Positions 1 to 5,271 of a DNA stretch of 24,977 bases are shown here, in pieces (positions within the stretch are counted from its first letter, which is position 1; each line of letters starts with the position of its first letter). Made by a program: the position numbers and the translations under genes. The stretch is from Collinsella aerofaciens (GTDB lineage: Bacteria > Actinomycetota > Coriobacteriia > Coriobacteriales > Coriobacteriaceae): positions 1-24,977 of the forward strand of contig JAJWXI010000009.1 of assembly GCA_021641225.1 (NCBI GenBank), in the 5' to 3' direction. The notes beneath the pieces were generated by a model. That model was not told the origin of the DNA. It ran no database searches and saw nothing but the letters and a program-made list of their open reading frames with translations.

Positions 1-1
1 G

Positions 2-73
2 CTGCCGCTCAAACCCCTCGACGACACCTACGAGCACGCCGCCCACGACGCCGCCATGAAGCTCCTCCCCTAA
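2..73 (+). CDS. C-terminal fragment of an unidentified protein
   Basis: An open frame runs in from the left edge and stops at TAA 71-73, giving 23 residues that end in HDAAMKLLP. It is followed within 7 bases by a strong hairpin, as expected at the end of a gene. The visible residues are too few to name a family. Identity needs the sequence to the left of the window. The frame choice rests on the lack of stops and on the hairpin, so it is only moderately supported. Confidence 0.5.
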   Translation: MPLKPLDDTYEHAAHDAAMKLLP

Positions 74-79
74 CGCCCC

Positions 80-118
80 AACCACCACAAAGGGGACAGG
101 CACCTTTGTGGTGGTTTT
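80..118 (+). terminator. Perfect 14-bp hairpin after the left-edge gene (terminator or REP-like)
   Basis: Arms 80-93 and 103-116 are perfectly complementary, with a 9-base loop, and end in a short run of four T (115-118). The core reads GGGGACAGGCACCTTTG. The position suits an intrinsic terminator for the upstream gene. The T-run is short, and the core resembles a sequence often seen in REP-type repeats, so it could be either. Confidence 0.55.
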
Positions 119-137
119 GGCCCGTTCCAACGGTTTG

Positions 138-272
138 TCTCAATCTGTATCATCTAGACCGTTAAAAGTCGTCTTACTGTTACAGAACGAGATGTTCGTC
201 CCGGCACCTGCCTTTTGTCTTGATCTGTAACAGGTGGAGCCGATTTACCCGCTTAGATGTTACAGATTGAGA
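138..272. repeat. Two tandem 80-bp-spaced palindromic units
   Basis: A 15-base motif close to TGTTACAGATTGAGA occurs four times in alternating orientation: minus at 138-152, plus at 178-192, minus at 218-232, plus at 258-272. The first and third copies are exactly 80 bases apart, and so are the second and fourth, so a palindromic unit of about 55 bases has been tandemly duplicated. No coding sense is seen across 120-350. It may be a small non-autonomous element or an array of protein-binding sites just upstream of tRNA-Glu. Confidence 0.7.
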
Positions 273-353
273 TATTTGAAAATCGGAATAGAAGTCGGCT
301 CCTGTGTGGTGGTTTTCCAGTTTGCCAACGATATACGCGCCGGCAAAAAAGTC

Positions 354-362
354 TGCTATACT
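354..362 (+). promoter_or_regulatory. Extended -10 promoter for tRNA-Glu
   Basis: TG at 354-355 followed by TATACT at 357-362 forms an extended -10 element ending 10 bases before the tRNA 5' end at 373. No good -35 hexamer lies 16-18 bases upstream, which is usual for extended -10 promoters. Confidence 0.6.
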
Positions 363-372
363 CTTTCCCGCT

Positions 373-449
373 GTCCCCATCGTCTAGCGGCCAAGGACGC
401 CACCCTTTCAAGGTGGATATCGCGGGTTCGAATCCCGCTGGGGGCACCA
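373..449 (+). tRNA. tRNA-Glu (anticodon TTC)
   Basis: A full cloverleaf is visible. The acceptor stem GTCCCCA (373-379) pairs with TGGGGGC (439-445) with one G-U pair. The anticodon stem CCACC/GGTGG encloses loop CTTTCAA, which gives anticodon TTC. The T-arm GCGGG-TTCGAAT-CCCGC spans 422-438. CCA is encoded (447-449). An extended -10 promoter precedes it and an intrinsic terminator follows at 461. Immediately downstream, part of its 3' end and its terminator are duplicated (see the element at 506-638). Confidence 0.95.
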
Positions 450-460
450 TTTGAAATGCA

Positions 461-493
461 AAGCCCGTTACCCTTGTGGTGACGGGCTTTTTT
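461..493 (+). terminator. Intrinsic terminator of tRNA-Glu
   Basis: A 12-bp stem (461-472 with 478-489, one G-U pair) begins with AAGCCCG and is followed by a T-run to 493. It lies 11 bases after the encoded CCA. Confidence 0.85.
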
Positions 494-505
494 CTTCTCC
501 AACGC

Positions 506-638
506 CGGGATTCGAACCCGACAGGGTGCGGAGCTGAGGAAACGCGTAAGCGTTTTCCAGCGCAGCACGCAAGGAGCGGAGCGACGCAGCGAAAGCGGGC
601 GGCGCCAGCCGCACGCGGACATCCCGCTGGGGGCACCA
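506..638 (+). other. Element bounded by copies of the tRNA-Glu 3' end
   Basis: The left end, 506-520, is an exact 15-base inverted copy of the tRNA-Glu T-arm (423-437). The right end, 621-638, is an exact 18-base direct copy of the tRNA 3' end (432-449), including CCA. Between them lies a GC-rich body of 100 bases with no credible ORF. Beyond the right end, the tRNA terminator (650-681) and the inverted T-arm (693-708) recur at the same 189-base offset. The body shares ordered blocks with a similar element downstream of tmRNA. It could be a mobile-element scar, an att-like duplication or a decayed second tRNA. No integrase gene is nearby. Confidence 0.6.
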
Positions 639-649
639 CAGAATCTTAG

Positions 650-681
650 AAGCCCGTTACCAATTCGGTAGCGGGCTTTTT
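650..681 (+). terminator. Second copy of the tRNA-Glu terminator
   Basis: A 12-bp stem (650-661 with 667-678, one G-U pair) with a 5-base loop is followed by a T-run at 677-681. It begins with the same AAGCCCGTTACC as the terminator at 461, 189 bases upstream, but the loop and distal arm differ. Confidence 0.75.
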
Positions 682-742
682 GCTACCGATATGCCGGGAT
701 TCGAACCCCGAAGGCATAAAATCACACTGTCATCCAAGGGCC

Positions 743-963
743 CGTGGACAAAAAATAGCAAATATGAGTACTGTTACCAATTTAGTAACAGCGATTTCAT
801 GCCATCAGAAGGCGATTTGGACGCAAGGCGTCCTACAGCGGAGAAATTGCAGGCGTTTATCAGCTAAGTACTTGGACATATGTTGCGTAACACTGCATAT
901 TTTGCAAAAAGATAATGCTACAGGGCTTGTGACAGTACTCATATTTGACGTTTTTTGCCCACG
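743..963. repeat. 221-bp element with 38-bp imperfect inverted ends
   Basis: The ends 743-780 and 926-963 are inverted copies matching at about 32 of 38 positions, including a 16-base identical core that contains ATATGAGTACTGT. A second perfect hairpin (CTGTTAC 771-777 with GTAACAG 785-791) sits inside the left end, and a 7-bp stem (957-963 with 975-981) overlaps the right end. No convincing coding region is present. This looks like a MITE-type element between tRNA-Glu and the end of glnN. I see no clear target-site duplication. Confidence 0.6.
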
Positions 964-1022
964 ACCCCTTATTGCGTGGGCGAATCAGTTGCAAAGCGGG
1001 ATCCAAAGCGTCCTTCGCAAAC

Positions 1023-1056
1023 AAAAAGCCGGGGTCCGCACGATGCGGACCCCGGC
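1023..1056 (-). terminator. Intrinsic terminator of glnN
   Basis: A perfect 13-bp stem (1028-1040 with 1044-1056) with a 3-base loop is followed, on the minus strand, by five T (complement of 1023-1027). It lies about 30 bases beyond the glnN stop codon. Confidence 0.93.
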
Positions 1057-1086
1057 TCAATACCGTGACGATATGTCAGTTACGTT

Positions 1087-3174
1087 CTACACGTAGAACA
1101 GGATGTCGTCGTAGGTCGGGACCGGCCAGTAGTCGGCAGCCACGATCTCCTCCATGGCGTCCACGGCGGCACGCAGCGTATCCATAGCGGGAACGACCTC
1201 GTGTGCATACACGTTGGCCTGCTCCTGGCCATCGAGAGCCTCGGCCTTCTGATGTACGGCGTCGAGCGCCTTGATGGAGTCGTTGATGGCGGTGATGCCG
1301 TTGCAGAGCTTGTTGAGCGTGTTCTGCTCGCACTGCATGGCAGCATCGGCACCGGCAGCGCGGATTGCCTCCAGGCCCTTAGCGACCTTGGTGGCATAGG
1401 CGGTGATGACCGGGCGATAGGTACGACGTGCCTCGCGAATCATCGTGGTAGCCTCGATGTTCATGAGCTTGTTGTACTTCTCGAGCTTGCAGTCATAGCG
1501 GCACTGAGCCTCGGCCTTGGTCAGGACGCCCGTCTCCTCAAAGAGCGCAATGGCCTTATCGGAAACAAAGGCGGGAAGAGCGTCGGCCGTGGTCTTGTTG
1601 TTGGCAAGGCCGCGCTTCTCGGCCTCGATGGGCCACTCGTCGGAGTAACCGTCGCCGGAGAACAGGATGCGCTGGTGGTCGGTCAGGACCTTCTTGCAGT
1701 ACTCGAGCGCGGCGTCCTGGAAATCATCCTCGGGCGTACCCTCAAGGGCATCGGCGAAGGACTTGAGCGACTTGGCCACGGCGGCATCGAGCACCAGGTT
1801 GGAGTCGGAGACGTTCTGCTCGGAGCCGCAGGCACGGAACTCGAACTTGTTGCCAGTGAAGGCAAACGGGGAGGTGCGGTTGCGGTCGGTGTTGTCCTGC
1901 ATCAGCTTGGGCAGGGTATCGGCGCCCAGGTCGAGCACGCCGCGCGTGGCATGGACGGAAGCCTTGCCATCGATGATCTTCTCGACGACCTCGGTAAGCT
2001 GGTCGCCCAGGAAGATGGACATAATCGCCGGAGGAGCCTCATTGGCGCCCAGACGATGATCGTTGCCGGCCGAGGCAACGGAGGCACGCAAGAGCTCCTG
2101 ATAGTTATCGACGGCCTCGATCACCGCGGTGAGGAAGACGATGAACTGCAGGTTGTCGAGCGGGGTGTCGCCCGGATCGAGCAGATTCTCGGACTCGGTG
2201 CCAAGCGACCAGTTGTTGTGCTTGCCCGAACCGTTGATGCCCTCGAAGGGTTTCTCGTGCAGCAGGCAGACCAAGTCGTGGCGGGAGGCAATGAGCTTCA
2301 TCTTCTCCATCATGACCAGATTCTGGTCGATGGCCTCGTTGACCTCGCCATAGACCGGTGCGAGCTCATGCTGGCAGGGAGCGACCTCGTTGTGTTTGGT
2401 CTTGGCGGGAATACCGAGCGCCCACAGCTCGTCGTCCAGATCCTTCATATAGGACGAGACGGTGGGGCGGATAGCGCCAAAGTAGTGCTCCTCGAGCTCC
2501 TGGCCCTTGCAGGGAGCAGCGCCAAAGAGGGTGCGGCCGGTGATGACCAGGTCCTTGCGCTTGCGGTAAGCGTCCTTCTTGATCAGGAAGTACTCCTGCT
2601 CATCGCCCACGGAAGGAACAACCTTCTTGGGGGTCTTACCAAACAGCGCCAAAACGCGCTTTGACTCACGCGAGAGCGCGGTCATGGAGCGCAGCAGCGG
2701 GGTCTTCTTGTCCAGGGCCTCGCCCGTGTAGGAGCAGAAAGCCGTGGGGATGCACAGGACATCGTCCTTGATAAAGGCGGGGCTGGTGGGATCCCAAGCG
2801 GTGTAGCCACGGGCCTCGAAGGTAGCGCGCAGGCCGCCGTTGGGGAAGCTGGAGGCGTCCGGCTCGCCCTGGATGAGGTTCTTGCCCGTAAACTTGGTAA
2901 TGGCGGTGCCGTCGTGGTTGGGCTCGAGGAAGCTGTCGTGCTTCTCGGAAGTAATGCCCGAAAGCGGCTGGAACCAGTGCGCGTAGTGCGTCGCGCCCTT
3001 GGAGATGGCCCAGACCTTCATGGCGTGGGCAACGGCGTTGGCCACATCCAGGTCGAGCGGCTCACCGTCCTCGAGGGTTGCAGCAAGGCGCTTCCAAATG
3101 TCCTTGGGGAGGTAGTCCTTCATGACTTCCTCAGAGAACACCATGGTCCCGAAGCGGTCAGTAAGATCGGCCAT
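1087..3174 (-). CDS. glnN: Glutamine synthetase type III
   Basis: It makes glutamine from glutamate, ammonia and ATP in the cytoplasm. The 695-residue length and the motif NGSGKHNNW (about residues 314-322) identify the long GSIII class rather than the 450-residue GSI. DEQEYFLI (191-198) and KHNEVAPCQHELAP (260-273) are further catalytic-domain signatures. The start at 3174 is chosen because AAGGGAG lies 8 bases upstream and the protein then begins MADLTDRFG. A 21-residue upstream extension is open but has no ribosome binding site. The gene stands alone between its own promoter and terminator and is divergent from metF. Regulation by nitrogen status is likely for the family, and an inverted repeat overlaps the promoter here. 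Confidence 0.95.
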   Translation of the reverse strand: MADLTDRFGTMVFSEEVMKDYLPKDIWKRLAATLEDGEPLDLDVANAVAHAMKVWAISKGATHYAHWFQPLSGITSEKHDSFLEPNHDGTAITKFTGKNLIQGEPDASSFPNGGLRATFEARGYTAWDPTSPAFIKDDVLCIPTAFCSYTGEALDKKTPLLRSMTALSRESKRVLALFGKTPKKVVPSVGDEQEYFLIKKDAYRKRKDLVITGRTLFGAAPCKGQELEEHYFGAIRPTVSSYMKDLDDELWALGIPAKTKHNEVAPCQHELAPVYGEVNEAIDQNLVMMEKMKLIASRHDLVCLLHEKPFEGINGSGKHNNWSLGTESENLLDPGDTPLDNLQFIVFLTAVIEAVDNYQELLRASVASAGNDHRLGANEAPPAIMSIFLGDQLTEVVEKIIDGKASVHATRGVLDLGADTLPKLMQDNTDRNRTSPFAFTGNKFEFRACGSEQNVSDSNLVLDAAVAKSLKSFADALEGTPEDDFQDAALEYCKKVLTDHQRILFSGDGYSDEWPIEAEKRGLANNKTTADALPAFVSDKAIALFEETGVLTKAEAQCRYDCKLEKYNKLMNIEATTMIREARRTYRPVITAYATKVAKGLEAIRAAGADAAMQCEQNTLNKLCNGITAINDSIKALDAVHQKAEALDGQEQANVYAHEVVPAMDTLRAAVDAMEEIVAADYWPVPTYDDILFYV

Positions 3175-3253
3175 ACGGAACTCCCTTCGTATCGGCACCG
3201 CGTGAGATGCGGTGTTGATTACTAACGAACGAGTCATAGCTTAGACTCGCCGT

Positions 3254-3291
3254 GTTTCCGCGACATTACCGTTATGTTGCTGTCGCGAAAC
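3254..3291. promoter_or_regulatory. Operator-like inverted repeat over the glnN promoter
   Basis: GTTTCCGCGACA (3254-3265) and TGTCGCGAAAC (3281-3291) form an inverted repeat that differs only by one extra C. The repeat covers the proposed -10 element and most of the -35/-10 spacer, so a protein bound here would block transcription of glnN. The regulator is not in the window. Confidence 0.55.
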
Positions 3292-3298
3292 CAATCAA
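3271..3298 (-). promoter_or_regulatory. Candidate glnN promoter
   Basis: On the minus strand TTGATT (3293-3298) and CATAAC (3271-3276) are separated by 16 bases, about 97 bases before the glnN start codon. The -10 is imperfect. Support comes from the palindrome that straddles it. Confidence 0.45.
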
Positions 3299-3379
3299 TG
3301 AGGTTACCGCATCGCGGCGGCGTTGCCGCCCTCAACAGTCAATCAACTGTATAAATTGCAGACCTCTCCCCATGGTTTA

Positions 3380-3467
3380 AGGGTAGTCAATTTGGGATGG
3401 GACTCTATTAACTGGTATTTCGCATCAGATACCAGTCTTTATAGCCCCATCCTAGATTGACTGCTCT
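3380..3467. repeat. 88-bp nested stem-loop element between glnN and metF
   Basis: The outer arms 3380-3401 and 3446-3467 pair over 22 bases with only a few G-U pairs. Inside is a second hairpin, ACTGGTAT (3411-3418) with ATACCAGT (3429-3436). There is no T-run on either side, so it is not a simple terminator, and I could not match it to a SAM riboswitch, T-box or cobalamin riboswitch. A small MITE-like repeat or a structured leader for metF are both possible. Confidence 0.6.
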
Positions 3468-3601
3468 GCTATAGGGAATGTCGATAGCAAGGCATCTTTG
3501 ATTGGTATCCCCCAAATAGTGAGTGAAACTCCACCGTGGCACAGTGGTGCTGTAGAATCCTTACAACACATCACCCTATCAAGTATTTAAAGGAGCACGA
3601 T

Positions 3602-4474
3602 ATGCGCGTCGACGAGCTTTTTAAGCAGGCGGCATCCCAGGGCACCGCACCCGTTTCGTTTGAGATGTTCCCGCCCAAGGGCGAGCTTACCCTCGACACG
3701 GCTCGCGAGGTGGCAGGCAATCTGTGCAAGCTTTCGCCGGGCTTTGTCTCGGTCACCTGCTCGGCCGGCGGCTCGGGCAATGGCGCCACCACCGCCCCCA
3801 TCGCGCATATGATTACGAGCGAATTCGATACGCCCTCGGTGGCACACCTTACCTGCGTGGGCCGCTCGCACGCCGATATCGCCGCCAAGATCGATGAATA
3901 CCGCTCCGCCGGCGTAGAAAACATCCTGGCCCTGCGCGGTGATCTTCCCGCTGGCGCGACCGAGGACGACAAGCCCGCCTCCGACTACGCCTACGCCCGC
4001 GACCTCATCCCCGAGCTCGTCGACGCCGGCTTTTGTGTGGGTGCCGCAGCCTACCCCGAGGGCCACATTGCCTGCGAGGACCTCAACCTCTCAGTCGAAT
4101 ACCTCAAGCAAAAACAGGATGCCGGTGCGAGCTTCTTTGTGACGCAGCTCTTTTTTGATAACGAGTGCTTCTACCGTTTTCGCGAGCTTGCCGACAAGGC
4201 GGGCATCACCGTGCCGATTACCGCGGGCATCATGCCGTTTATGGGCAAGTCGCAAATCAGCCGCATGGTCTTTATGTGCGGTGCGTCGCTGCCCTCCCCC
4301 GTCATCAAGATTCTCGCCAAGTACGAGAACGACCCCGAGAGCCTGCAGGCAGCCGGTGTAGATTATGCCGCCCGTCAGCTTTGCGACCTTAAGGAGCACG
4401 GTGCCGCCGGTCTGCACCTGTACACTATGAATCGTCCTGCGATCGCCGCGACCATTATGGAGCGCCTAGGGTAA
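3602..4474 (+). CDS. metF: 5,10-methylenetetrahydrofolate reductase
   Basis: It reduces 5,10-methylene-THF to 5-methyl-THF, the methyl donor for methionine synthase. The 290-residue length fits bacterial MetF. Family landmarks are SFEMFPPKG with the conserved Glu21, LALRGDLP with Asp114 near the flavin, TQLFFD (181-186) and HLYTMN (272-277). The start at 3602 follows AAAGGAG (3589-3595) at a 6-base distance; the reading frame is open further upstream but without such a site. A TAGAAT -10-like hexamer lies at 3553-3558. The stop codon overlaps the next start (TAATG), so metF, the activation-domain gene and metH are probably translated from one mRNA. Confidence 0.95.
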   Translation: MRVDELFKQAASQGTAPVSFEMFPPKGELTLDTAREVAGNLCKLSPGFVSVTCSAGGSGNGATTAPIAHMITSEFDTPSVAHLTCVGRSHADIAAKIDEYRSAGVENILALRGDLPAGATEDDKPASDYAYARDLIPELVDAGFCVGAAAYPEGHIACEDLNLSVEYLKQKQDAGASFFVTQLFFDNECFYRFRELADKAGITVPITAGIMPFMGKSQISRMVFMCGASLPSPVIKILAKYENDPESLQAAGVDYAARQLCDLKEHGAAGLHLYTMNRPAIAATIMERLG

Positions 4475-5262
4475 TGGAAAAACCGCGCATCGATACAACC
4501 GCTGTCGAAGTGCCGGCCGACCTTGCGTCGCCGGCGCTTTACCGTGTCGATGCTGCGCACCATCCCCGTGTCGACCGTGCCGAGATGCTGCGGTATCTGG
4601 GTTACGGCGGCCAGCAGATTGAGCCCGAGCTGTCACGACGTATTGAGCTTGTGGTCGAGCACCTTGAGCTGGACATTGAGCCCCGTGGCGTGCGCCGCGT
4701 ATTTGCCATCGATGCCACGGGCGTGGACGAGCAGGGAGAGCCTTGCATCCGTCTGGTTGGCACCAACGTTGAGTTGCAAGGTCGCGATATCTATCGCCAT
4801 CTCAAAGACGCCCGCTTTGCCGCACTCATGGCATGCACCCTCGGCATGAACGCCGAGCGTCGCCTGCGCACCACGGGAGCCCAGCAGCCCCTAGAGGGAG
4901 CCGTGCTCGATGCCGCGTGCTCCGCCTATGTAGAAGCCGCCGTTGAGCAAATGGACCAGCAGGTCAAGGCTGCGGCCGCCGCACACGGGCTCGCCGGCAA
5001 CTGGCGCTTCAGTCCCGGCTATGGCGACTGCCCGCTTACGGCCCAGCGCTCGATCGTGAATGCGCTCAACGCCACGCGGCTCATCGGGCTTACCGTCACG
5101 CCGACCAGCCTGCTCATGCCCACCAAAAGCGTGACCGCGGTGATCGGCCTGTTCGACGGCGAAGTCCACGACGCCCAGAGCCGCCCCACCTGCAATATAT
5201 GCCGCATGCGCGAGCACTGCCGCTTCCGCGCCGCCCACACCACCTGCTATTCCAGCCATTAG
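4474..5262 (+). CDS. Stand-alone methionine synthase reactivation-domain protein
   Basis: This 262-residue protein resembles the C-terminal AdoMet-binding reactivation domain of MetH, encoded as a separate gene. RFSPGYGDCPL (178-188) corresponds to the AdoMet-binding loop of MetH (R-x-x-x-G-Y-P-A-C-P in the E. coli enzyme), and LMPTKSVTAVIG (214-225) is the following family signature. The C-terminus carries Cys240, Cys243, Cys249 and Cys258, a spacing that could bind a metal or Fe-S cluster. The start overlaps the metF stop by one base and metH follows 9 bases later. The neighbouring MetH lacks this domain, so I infer that this protein supplies reductive remethylation of cobalamin in trans. 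Confidence 0.9.
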   Translation: MEKPRIDTTAVEVPADLASPALYRVDAAHHPRVDRAEMLRYLGYGGQQIEPELSRRIELVVEHLELDIEPRGVRRVFAIDATGVDEQGEPCIRLVGTNVELQGRDIYRHLKDARFAALMACTLGMNAERRLRTTGAQQPLEGAVLDAACSAYVEAAVEQMDQQVKAAAAAHGLAGNWRFSPGYGDCPLTAQRSIVNALNATRLIGLTVTPTSLLMPTKSVTAVIGLFDGEVHDAQSRPTCNICRMREHCRFRAAHTTCYSSH

Positions 5263-5271
5263 GAGCCCTCG

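Noticed and set aside
621..638. A second tRNA-Glu
   Set aside because: Only the 3' acceptor and CCA end is present. No anticodon arm, D-arm or 5' acceptor strand can be found upstream.
951..981. Terminator at the right end of the 221-bp element
   Set aside because: The T-run precedes the hairpin on the plus strand and is an A-run after it on the minus strand, which is the wrong polarity in both directions.
1201..2664. A 487-codon plus-strand open frame inside glnN
   Set aside because: It is antisense to a clear glutamine synthetase with motifs throughout, and shows no domain or ribosome binding site of its own.
3467..3601. A SAM or cobalamin riboswitch upstream of metF
   Set aside because: The conserved cores of these riboswitches are absent. 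Only a short leader with a TAGAAT-like hexamer is visible.
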